A DNA stretch of 48,316 bases from Alphaproteobacteria bacterium (GTDB taxonomy: Bacteria; Pseudomonadota; Alphaproteobacteria; UBA6615). Numbering within the stretch: position 1 is the stretch's first letter; every line of letters starts with the position of its first letter. Below the pieces are notes generated by a model. The model had not been told where the DNA came from and ran no database searches. It saw only the letters and a list, made by a program, of their open reading frames with translations. The stretch spans positions 1 to 48,316 of the forward strand of contig PBMH01000030.1 in the NCBI GenBank assembly GCA_002722515.1, written 5' to 3'. Positions 41,764-48,316 of this stretch are shown piece by piece. The position numbers were made by a program, and so were the translations under genes.

Positions 41764-42729
41764 ATGAATATTTCCGACATCCAGTTTGTACTTGGCGGCC
41801 GCGGCGAAGGCCTCGACACACTATCCGCTGACAATGCCAGTTGGCTGGTCGATGACATCTTTGAAAAGACGGGCATACGCGACCGCCACCTGACCGGGAA
41901 GAACGAAACGGCGTTCACCATGGCAAGGGCCGCGACGGAAGAGCTTCTAAAGAACATCGACCGCGACACGATAGGGGGCCTAATCTTCGTCACCCAGTCC
42001 CCAGACTCACAAATCCCCGCCACCGCATGCGTACTTCAGGCAGCCTGCAGTCTGCCCAAAACGGCCCTAGCCTTCGATCTCAACCAGGGGTGTTCGGGAT
42101 TCGTATATGGCCTGTCCGTCGCCTCATCACTTATTGCAAATGGTAACCTAGAAAACTGCCTTTTGGTTTGTGCCGAAACCTATGGCAAATATATCGCTCC
42201 CGACGACAGAGCGTGTCGGCCGATTTTCTCGGACGCCGCCAGCGCTGTATTGATCGGTTCCGGTGAAACGGGCTCGATCGGACCGTTTGTGTTTTCAACC
42301 GACGGCAACGGTGCACAAAACCTGATGCTTGCACCCAATGCGTTGATAGAAAATGGCACAGCGCGGACCCGCGAAACTAATCCAACGCTACATATGAATG
42401 GCGCCAAGGTTCTGCATTTTACCATGGGGCAAGTACCGAAGTTCACCCGCGCCCTGCTCGAGAAGGCATCGCTGTCAATCGATGATATCGACTTATTTAT
42501 ATTTCACCAAGCGAGCAACCTCGTGCTCGACAATCTGACGCGCCTGCTCGACCTTGCCGATAAAAAGGTGGTGCGGCATCTCGAAAGCTACGGGAATACC
42601 GTGTCATCGACGATCCCAATTGCGCTCGAATTAGAGAGACGGGCCGGCCACATCCGACCGGGAATGACACTGCTCCTGATGGGTTTTGGTGTCGGATACT
42701 CGTTGGCGGGCGGAATCGTCCGCACCTGA
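41764..42729 (+). CDS. 3-oxoacyl-ACP synthase III (FabH-like)
   Basis: A 321-residue thiolase-fold condensing enzyme. The catalytic triad is complete: C110 in NQGCSGF, H249 in FHQAS and N279 in GNTVSS, as in FabH. It would condense an acyl-CoA with an acyl-ACP (probably the adjacent ACP) to a short 3-oxoacyl chain. Together with the ACP, methyltransferase, oxygenase-like and NeuD-like genes it seems to form a module for a dedicated acyl substituent. The ATG at 41764 follows 24 bases after the ACP stop. Confidence 0.88.
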   Translation: MNISDIQFVLGGRGEGLDTLSADNASWLVDDIFEKTGIRDRHLTGKNETAFTMARAATEELLKNIDRDTIGGLIFVTQSPDSQIPATACVLQAACSLPKTALAFDLNQGCSGFVYGLSVASSLIANGNLENCLLVCAETYGKYIAPDDRACRPIFSDAASAVLIGSGETGSIGPFVFSTDGNGAQNLMLAPNALIENGTARTRETNPTLHMNGAKVLHFTMGQVPKFTRALLEKASLSIDDIDLFIFHQASNLVLDNLTRLLDLADKKVVRHLESYGNTVSSTIPIALELERRAGHIRPGMTLLLMGFGVGYSLAGGIVRT

Positions 42730-42734
42730 ACTCC

Positions 42735-43418
42735 ATGGCAAATCTCATCATATTTGGAACCGGCGTGATGGGAGACCTGATTGCCGAGCATTTTATCTAT
42801 CAGTCAGAATGGGATGTCGTCGCATACACTGCGGACGCCGACCATATCGAAGCCGACACCCACAATGGATTTCCGCTGGTGCCATTCGAGGATATAGAGA
42901 CCAAGTACCCGCCCGCAAACGCGGCGATGTTCGTCGCGTTAAGCTACGGAAAGGCCAACGCAAATCGCCGTAGCGCATTCCTGCGCGCCAAAGCCGCTGG
43001 CTATGCATTTGCAAACTTCATCTCTCCGCATGCCCGTTCGCTCAAGCCGATCGTGCACGGCGAGAACGTATTCATCAATGAGTCGACTTTTCAGCCCAAT
43101 GCCGCGGTAGGCAGTAATGTCATCATCTGGTCCAATAACGTGATCGGTCACGACGCAATCATCGGAGACCATTGCTTCATTTCGTCCGGTGCGGTGATCT
43201 CGGGCGGTGTACGAGTCGGCGAATCCTGTTTCTTCGGCGTTAACAGCTCCTGCCGGGAGAACATCGAGATTGCGGAAGGTTCGGTGATCGGCGCCGGCGC
43301 GGCCGTATTACGCAACACTAAACCGCACCAGCTTCTGATCGCGCCCGAACCCAAGACCCTGCAACTCAAGCCAGGGCAAGAGGACTTTCTCGTGCGCCCC
43401 ACAAGACCAACGAACTGA
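42735..43418 (+). CDS. PglD/NeuD-like sugar O- or N-acyltransferase
   Basis: A 227-residue left-handed beta-helix acyltransferase. An N-terminal Rossmann-like PglD domain (FGTGVMGDLIAEHF, about 7-20) is followed by hexapeptide repeats from about 95 (e.g. IVHGENVFINESTFQPNAAV, VIGHDAIIGDHCFISSGAVI). The catalytic histidine is in the NNVIGHDAIIG block. NeuD-type enzymes acetylate sialic acid and PglD acetylates UDP-amino sugars; here the donor may be acyl-ACP because of the upstream genes (inference). It is five bases after the KAS III stop. Confidence 0.85.
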   Translation: MANLIIFGTGVMGDLIAEHFIYQSEWDVVAYTADADHIEADTHNGFPLVPFEDIETKYPPANAAMFVALSYGKANANRRSAFLRAKAAGYAFANFISPHARSLKPIVHGENVFINESTFQPNAAVGSNVIIWSNNVIGHDAIIGDHCFISSGAVISGGVRVGESCFFGVNSSCRENIEIAEGSVIGAGAAVLRNTKPHQLLIAPEPKTLQLKPGQEDFLVRPTRPTN

Positions 43419-43431
43419 GTCGTCTCCCGTC

Positions 43432-44349
43432 ATGTCACCACCTGCTACCAAATGGCAACGTCAGGGCCTGATCGTCCGGCCCGACCCAGCGCGCTGGTGG
43501 ATGCGCACACACGCGATGGTGCCGACCCCCTACCTGCGCACCGACGGCACACACCGCCTCTTCTTCTCGGGCCGAAACGACACCAACCAATCCCATATTG
43601 GCTGGGCTGATATCGCCCTCGACGAGGGCCATGCCTCGGTCATAAGGCTGTCAGAAGAACCTGTTCTTGCTCCCGGGAAGCTGGGTACGTTTGACGACAA
43701 TGGCGTGACTCCATCGTGCGTTATCCGATCCGGAAACGAAACCTTGCTCTATTACATCGGCTGGAACCCCGGTTCGACCACCCGGATGAACATCTTTGGC
43801 GGGCTCGCCGTGAGCACAGACGACGGCGACAGCTTCACTCGCTGGTCTGAGGCGCCAATCCTCGAACGATCAAAAACGGACCCCTATATTAACACTGCCC
43901 CTTTTGTTGTCGCCGATGGTGACAAATTCCTGATGTACTATGTCTCCGGTGTCGGATGGGACGATCCCGACAATCCACGCTATCTGATCAAGATGGCGAA
44001 TTCTTCCGACGGAAAAAATTGGCTGCGCGATGGAAAAATCGCCATCAATTTCTCAGATAACGAAGAAAAGGCGCTGGCCCGTCCATTCGTCATCGCGCGG
44101 GACGGTGGCTGGCAAATGTGGTTCGCCCACAAGGGTGACGCCTACCGGCTTGGATATGCAGAATCAGATGACGGCGTAAAGTGGGAGCGTGACGACAGCC
44201 GATCAGGGATCTACACAGCCATTTCGGGTTGGGACAGTGAGATGGTCGAATACGGAGCCATCGTGGATGCCGGGAGTTTTCGCTACCTATTCTACAATGG
44301 CAACAATTACGGCTTCGACGGGTTTGGTTACGCGACATCACAATCATGA
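43432..44349 (+). CDS. five-bladed beta-propeller protein, GH43/GH32-like
   Basis: A 305-residue protein made of repeated W/Y- and D-rich blades: AMVPTPYLRTDGTHRLFFSG, DDNGVTPSCVIRSGNETLLYYIGW, NTAPFVVADGDKFLMYYVSG and a late ALARPFVIARDGGWQMWFAH. The pattern is like glycoside hydrolase family 43/32/68 propellers. It lacks an obvious signal peptide, so it is probably cytoplasmic, which is unusual for a secreted hydrolase. It sits between the acyltransferase and WbqC genes; a role in modifying a sugar precursor is possible but unproven. Confidence 0.7.
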   Translation: MSPPATKWQRQGLIVRPDPARWWMRTHAMVPTPYLRTDGTHRLFFSGRNDTNQSHIGWADIALDEGHASVIRLSEEPVLAPGKLGTFDDNGVTPSCVIRSGNETLLYYIGWNPGSTTRMNIFGGLAVSTDDGDSFTRWSEAPILERSKTDPYINTAPFVVADGDKFLMYYVSGVGWDDPDNPRYLIKMANSSDGKNWLRDGKIAINFSDNEEKALARPFVIARDGGWQMWFAHKGDAYRLGYAESDDGVKWERDDSRSGIYTAISGWDSEMVEYGAIVDAGSFRYLFYNGNNYGFDGFGYATSQS

Positions 44350-45044
44350 CAATGATCGCAATTATGCAGCCAGCGTATCTTCCCTGGATGGGCTACATGG
44401 CCATGGTCGACCGGGTTGACCGGTTTGTATTCCTCGACAATGTGCAATTCGACCGCCGGTCCTGGCAGCAGCGCAACCGGATCAAATCTGCAGACGGCGA
44501 AACAATGTTGACCATCCCAGTGCGCAAGAAAGGACGTCGCAATCAGCACATCAACGAGGTCGAGATCGATACGGTTCAGGATTTCGCCATCCGACACATC
44601 CGCAGTATTGAACACGCTTACGCGCGAGCGCCCTTCTACAATCGGTTCGCCCCGGATTTATTCGACCAGTTAACCACAACCGCAGAGCTGTTGGTCGATG
44701 TCACAATTCCCGTCATCGGTTGGTTGCTCCGTCAATTCGCCATCGACACAGACTGTGTGTGCGCATCGGCGCTCGATGTCCCGGGCCAGAAAGATGCCTT
44801 GCTGTGTGGCATTTCACAGCAGCTTGATGCCGACATATATTTGTCACCGCCCGGCGCTGCTAATTATCTGGACCAAAGCGATGTTTTCCAGGATGCCGGA
44901 ATATCCGTTCGATACCACGCATATGAGCATCCTATACACACCCAGACAAACGGTGAGTTCCGGCCGTTCATGGGTGCTATCGATCTACTGTTCAACTGCG
45001 GGCCTGACGATGGCCTCGAGATTCTTCGAAAGGGTGTTCAATGA
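44346..45044 (+). CDS. WbqC family protein
   Basis: A 232-residue protein with the WbqC-family opening IAIMQPAYLPWMGYMAMVDR (4-23), FVFLDNVQFDRRSWQQRNRI and the final GAIDLLFNCGPDDG block. WbqC-like proteins are encoded in O-antigen and flagellin glycosylation loci; the biochemical role is not established, although a link to amide or amino-acyl sugar modification is often proposed. The ATG overlaps the propeller stop, and the gene overlaps pseF by four bases. Confidence 0.87.
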   Translation: MTMIAIMQPAYLPWMGYMAMVDRVDRFVFLDNVQFDRRSWQQRNRIKSADGETMLTIPVRKKGRRNQHINEVEIDTVQDFAIRHIRSIEHAYARAPFYNRFAPDLFDQLTTTAELLVDVTIPVIGWLLRQFAIDTDCVCASALDVPGQKDALLCGISQQLDADIYLSPPGAANYLDQSDVFQDAGISVRYHAYEHPIHTQTNGEFRPFMGAIDLLFNCGPDDGLEILRKGVQ

Positions 45045-45760
45045 CCCGGCGCCTCGCCATCATTCCTGCTCGCAGCGGTAGTTCGCGTATACCGGACAAG
45101 AACGTCACAGACTTTTGTGGTCGGCCCATGCTGGCCTATCCGTTGGCGGCAGCGCGCACATCCAATTTGTATGACGAAATTCACGTATCAACCGACAGCC
45201 CGCACTACGCGGACGTCGCCGCTGCCGAAGGGTGCCCAGTCGCATTTATGCGCAACCCTGATCTGGCCAGCAACGACACCTCCATCCCTACCGTGCTGCG
45301 CTGGGTCGTCTCGGAATATGCCGCACGCGGTGAGGTGTTTGAGGAGGTGTGTATGATCATGGCAACCGCACCGTTGCTCGAAGACACGGATCTGATCGGC
45401 GGCCACCGGGCGCTGAACGAGGCTGACGGCGCGTACCCGGTGCTCGCCCTGGCGGGCTTCCCGGCTCCGGTCGAGCGAGGTCTGATAATCGAAAACGATT
45501 CTGTGGCCCGATTTGCGCAGCCCAACCTTCGATTCAAACATTCACAAGACTGCCCGCCCCAATATTTCGACGCAGGAGCCTTTGCGGTCTTCACGGCTGT
45601 GCATCTTCAGGATGAAACGGTAAGGGTCTATACGGACTACACGCCCTACATTCTTGAGCGCCACAAGGTGACCGATATAAACGAGCCGGAAGATCTGGCG
45701 ATGGCAGAGGTTCTTTATCTCGGCCTGCAAGCGCATACACGCTACACGGACACCGCGTGA
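45041..45760 (+). CDS. pseF: pseudaminic acid cytidylyltransferase PseF
   Basis: Activates pseudaminic acid to CMP-Pse for transfer. The 239-residue protein has the CMP-sialate synthetase opening LAIIPARSGSSRIPDKN (5-21), the DEIHVSTDS block (about 45-53), and ATAPLLEDTDL. It is separated from pseI by about 5 kb of accessory genes, but the pathway is then complete (PseB, C, H-like, G, I, F). The start overlaps WbqC (ATGA). Confidence 0.9.
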   Translation: MTRRLAIIPARSGSSRIPDKNVTDFCGRPMLAYPLAAARTSNLYDEIHVSTDSPHYADVAAAEGCPVAFMRNPDLASNDTSIPTVLRWVVSEYAARGEVFEEVCMIMATAPLLEDTDLIGGHRALNEADGAYPVLALAGFPAPVERGLIIENDSVARFAQPNLRFKHSQDCPPQYFDAGAFAVFTAVHLQDETVRVYTDYTPYILERHKVTDINEPEDLAMAEVLYLGLQAHTRYTDTA

Positions 45761-46752
45761 CACAGAGAACCCTAAACGCACTGATCATTGGCTGCGGTCA
45801 CATCGCGGGCGGGGCCGGACTTCCGAAACTGGACGATGAGGCATTGAGCCACGTAGGCGCGTTTGCAAGGCATCCAGGATTCCGGGTCGAGGCCGGCGTT
45901 GATCCCGATGCAACCCGGCGAACAGCTTTCGTCGACAAAGGCCATGCCGGGCATGGGTTCGAGACCCTCTCTGAAGCGCTCGAGAGCGGTCTCACATTCG
46001 ACGTTGCCAGTGTCTGCGCCCCCTCCGAACAACATGCGAGCCTGCTCTGGCAACTTCTGGACTCAAATATCAGGCTCGTGCTTTGCGAAAAGCCGTTGAC
46101 CACCAGTACAGCCGAATCCGAACGAATTGTGACGGCATTTGCCGAGGCCGGGAAGCTATTGGGAGTTGCCTATACGCGGCGCTGGCATCGCGCCATAGAG
46201 GACATTTCAGCTGAACTCGCCGCGGGCCAATGGGGGCGCGTTCGCTCGGTCCTTGCCCACTACACCAGAGGTGTCCGCAACACGGGTGGTCATGTTATCG
46301 ATCTACTGCACATGCTGATCGGTCCTATGTCGATTCGTTACGCAGGCAACCCGCGTTTTGATTACAGCCCCGATGATCCGACCCTCGATGCCGTGCTGAT
46401 CGCAGGCGACGGTATCGCTGTGCACCTAGTTGGTGGTGACGGCCGCGACTATGGTTTGCTTGAGGTACAAATCATGACCGAGGCTGGTTCCATCACCTTC
46501 GAGGACTGGACGACACGCGTGCGTCGACGCAAAATATCAAGCTATCGTTATGCACCACACATTAGCACCCTAGAAGCTGGTGAATGGCAAGAATACGGCG
46601 CGGGCGGGTCGTTCGAAGCGATGATCGACAATATCTATCGTACCGTCGTTGGTGGCGAAAAACTGGCCTGCGACGGCTCACACGCCATCGCGGCAGAGCA
46701 CCTTATCGACGCACTCATCGCAACCGCAACCCCAGGCGAGACCGCGGCATGA
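45757..46752 (+). CDS. Gfo/Idh/MocA family oxidoreductase
   Basis: A 331-residue NAD(P)-dependent oxidoreductase. The Rossmann part has LIIGCGHIAGGAG (9-21), the VDPDATRRTAF region and CEKPLTTS (about 112-119), where the lysine is the conserved EKP catalytic residue; the C-terminal domain binds the sugar (YTRRWHRAIEDI). Such enzymes oxidise or reduce sugar hydroxyl/keto groups, often to feed a PLP aminotransferase, and one follows here. The GTG start overlaps pseF (GTGA) and the stop overlaps the DegT gene. Confidence 0.87.
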   Translation: MTQRTLNALIIGCGHIAGGAGLPKLDDEALSHVGAFARHPGFRVEAGVDPDATRRTAFVDKGHAGHGFETLSEALESGLTFDVASVCAPSEQHASLLWQLLDSNIRLVLCEKPLTTSTAESERIVTAFAEAGKLLGVAYTRRWHRAIEDISAELAAGQWGRVRSVLAHYTRGVRNTGGHVIDLLHMLIGPMSIRYAGNPRFDYSPDDPTLDAVLIAGDGIAVHLVGGDGRDYGLLEVQIMTEAGSITFEDWTTRVRRRKISSYRYAPHISTLEAGEWQEYGAGGSFEAMIDNIYRTVVGGEKLACDGSHAIAAEHLIDALIATATPGETAA

Positions 46753-48005
46753 GCCGTTTAGCCATATTCGGTGGGAAACCAGAAATTGACACGCCGTTCG
46801 TTCCCTACAACAGGATCGGAGAAGCCGAAAGAGAAGCAGTGCTCGGCACCCTTGAGAGCGGTCTATTGTCCGGCTACATCGGGGCACCGGGGCCAGAATT
46901 CGAGGGTGGGCCTGAGGTCCAGGAACTCGAATCCCTCTGGGCGGGCATGTTCAATACAGCGCACGCGGTTGCCGTGAATTCAGCGACATCGGGCCTGTTC
47001 GCAGCACTCGGGGCCTGTGGCATCAGCCCCGGAGACGAGGTCATTGTCCCGCCATACAGCATGTCCGCAACCGCCGTCGCGCCATACGTTTACGGCGGCA
47101 TCCCGGTATTTGTTGACATTGAAGCCGACACGTTCTGCCTCAATATTGAATGCGTCCGCGCTACCATCACAGATCGCACCAAAGCAATCATCGCCGTGAA
47201 CCTATTCGGGCATCCGGCCCGTCTCGGAGAACTTCGAGCCTTGGCAGACTCCCATGGCATCTATCTTGTAGAGGACAATGCACAAGCACCACTCGCAACC
47301 GAAAACGGCATTCTTTGCGGGACAATAGGTCATATCGGCGTATTTAGCCTGAACCGCCATAAACATATCCAGACCGGGGAAGGCGGGGTCTGCACGACCG
47401 ATGATGCCGACTTGGCGTTCCGGCTCAAGCTGATTCGCAACCACGGCGAAAACCTTATCGAACATTATTCCGCCCAGTCGGCACAGGATCTGGTCGGATT
47501 CAATTATCGATTGTCGGAGCTTTCGGCGGCCATCGGCCGCGTGCAGCTCAACCGCGCCAAGGAGATCATCGCGGAGCGCGAGGCGTTCGCACTCCGCCTA
47601 TCGGTAGGCGTTCTAGGAATCCCCGGCCTGATCCCACCACATGTGCGTGAAGGCTGCCGCCATACCTTCTATGCCTGGCCGATGCGCTATGACAGGAATG
47701 TGGTCGGCGTACCACGCGGCGTGTTCATACAGGCCATGGCAGCCGAGGGCGTGCCCTTAAACGGCGGGTATGTGCCGCCACTCTACAGGCTACCCATTTT
47801 TGCAGCGCGAGAATCGCGGGGCGGGGCGACCGAATGCCCAGTCACCGAACGCATGCACAGCAGTGAAGAGGTCGGGTTTGGAATCTGCGCGTTCGAACTG
47901 TCTGATAGATTAGTCGACCACATCGCCGCGGCATTCCACAAGGTCTATGAAAACCGGGCTGAACTGGAACGCCTCTCGACGGATTCACACGCCCAATTGA
48001 CATGA
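46749..48005 (+). CDS. DegT/DnrJ/EryC1 family aminotransferase
   Basis: A 418-residue PLP-dependent sugar aminotransferase. VNSATSGLFAAL is the phosphate-binding segment, VEDNAQAP the pyridine-ring acid region and FSLNRHKHIQTGEGG holds the PLP lysine (in the H-K-H position). NYRLSELSAAIGRVQL is the second conserved block. I chose the ATG at 46749, which overlaps the upstream stop (ATGA); a longer frame from 46584 is inside the oxidoreductase gene. With the oxidoreductase it likely makes another amino sugar of the glycan, distinct from Pse. Confidence 0.88.
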   Translation: MSRLAIFGGKPEIDTPFVPYNRIGEAEREAVLGTLESGLLSGYIGAPGPEFEGGPEVQELESLWAGMFNTAHAVAVNSATSGLFAALGACGISPGDEVIVPPYSMSATAVAPYVYGGIPVFVDIEADTFCLNIECVRATITDRTKAIIAVNLFGHPARLGELRALADSHGIYLVEDNAQAPLATENGILCGTIGHIGVFSLNRHKHIQTGEGGVCTTDDADLAFRLKLIRNHGENLIEHYSAQSAQDLVGFNYRLSELSAAIGRVQLNRAKEIIAEREAFALRLSVGVLGIPGLIPPHVREGCRHTFYAWPMRYDRNVVGVPRGVFIQAMAAEGVPLNGGYVPPLYRLPIFAARESRGGATECPVTERMHSSEEVGFGICAFELSDRLVDHIAAAFHKVYENRAELERLSTDSHAQLT

Positions 48006-48316
48006 CCGGTAACCTGATGCTTTTCGCCCGCGACCCGGGGAACGCCAATCAACTCGTCGCACTCAACGAGTTGATCCGCGCGCGAATGGCAGGCAGCAAC
48101 CTCAACACCCCCACAGCCGACGCCGCCAGCCTGATCGCCGAACTGGCTGGCGGCCGCATGCCCGACCAAATTCTGGTTTTCGGAAGCGGGGCTGGTGCTG
48201 AGGTGCTGACGACTGCTGGCATTGAGGTCATGACTGACTTGGCAGATGCGGCACATCTGGATCCCGTGGAAATATTGCGCAAGCACCACGTGGATACCGT
48301 TGTCACAGGCCTATCA
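48002..48316 (+). CDS. unidentified protein, 5' part only
   Basis: An open frame of 105 codons from an ATG at 48002, overlapping the DegT stop (ATGA), that runs off the window end. The N-terminus MTGNLMLFARDPGNANQLVA looks like a nucleotide- or sugar-binding GT-B/Rossmann start, and ILVFGSGAGAEVLT and a later VVTGLS are consistent with a Rossmann fold. I do not recognise the family. Its coupling to the aminotransferase suggests a further glycan enzyme. Confidence 0.7.
   Translation, partial: MTGNLMLFARDPGNANQLVALNELIRARMAGSNLNTPTADAASLIAELAGGRMPDQILVFGSGAGAEVLTTAGIEVMTDLADAAHLDPVEILRKHHVDTVVTGLS

Overview
The window looks like an alphaproteobacterial chromosome. Direct support comes from a GcrA-type cell-cycle regulator (4900-5373), a DUF1674/SDHAF4 succinate dehydrogenase assembly protein (4401-4649) and the order rsmB - rpe - heparinase II/III (5455-9162), which is common in that class. 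I cannot place it more finely; the content would suit a marine or aquatic member of the Rhodospirillales-like groups.

Layout. 1-9162 is housekeeping DNA: the end of tsaD, gpsA, an EVE-domain gene, a Rieske protein, acetyl-CoA synthetase, SDHAF4 (minus), gcrA, rsmB, rpe and a heparinase-like gene. In many relatives purH follows the heparinase gene; here a large polysaccharide/glycoconjugate locus begins instead and runs off the right edge. 9201-15863 holds a nucleotide-sugar dehydrogenase (minus), cysD-cysNC (activated sulfate), a winged-helix regulator, a NusG/RfaH-like elongation factor and a flippase-like membrane protein. 16064-18652 is a TonB gene facing a TonB-dependent receptor. 18808-25334 carries FkbM methyltransferases, an asparagine-synthase-like protein, a GT4 glycosyltransferase and another methyltransferase. 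pseB (25482-26498) starts a pseudaminic acid pathway that resumes with pseC, a pseH-like GNAT, pseG and pseI (35987-39922) and pseF (45041-45760). Between pseB and pseC lies a phosphonate module: PEP mutase and phosphonopyruvate decarboxylase on the plus strand, then a six-gene minus-strand operon (35477 down to 29097) with an AlkP-superfamily membrane protein, a small membrane protein, a CDP-glycerol-phosphotransferase-like protein, a nucleotidyltransferase, a methylphosphonate synthase/hydroxyethylphosphonate dioxygenase homologue and an iron alcohol dehydrogenase. 40031-48316 adds a 2OG-oxygenase-like protein, methyltransferase, ACP, KAS III, a NeuD-like acyltransferase, a beta-propeller protein, WbqC, an oxidoreductase, a DegT aminotransferase and a gene cut by the window end.

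How it may work together (inference). The locus seems to build a surface glycan containing pseudaminic acid or a derivative and bearing phosphonate groups: PEP to phosphonopyruvate, phosphonoacetaldehyde, hydroxyethylphosphonate and then methyl- or hydroxymethylphosphonate, followed by CMP activation and transfer to the polymer. This would make a genetically complete source of methylphosphonate- or hydroxyalkylphosphonate-decorated polysaccharide.

The most striking unannotated signal is regulatory. A 15-bp palindrome, GTTCAY-N3-GTGAAC, occurs four times, always intergenic (13495, 13517, 15883, 35668). Three copies sit 27-28 bp downstream of a TTGAC(T/G) box, overlapping a -10-like hexamer. 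Two of the three promoters are followed in their leaders by an almost perfect copy of the enterobacterial ops element (GGCGGTAGCATGG at 15950 and GCGGTAGCATGG at 35890). The third promoter drives the winged-helix gene and the adjoining NusG/RfaH-like gene. I propose a two-layer regulon: a promoter-level switch by the winged-helix protein, plus ops-dependent antitermination by the NusG paralogue.
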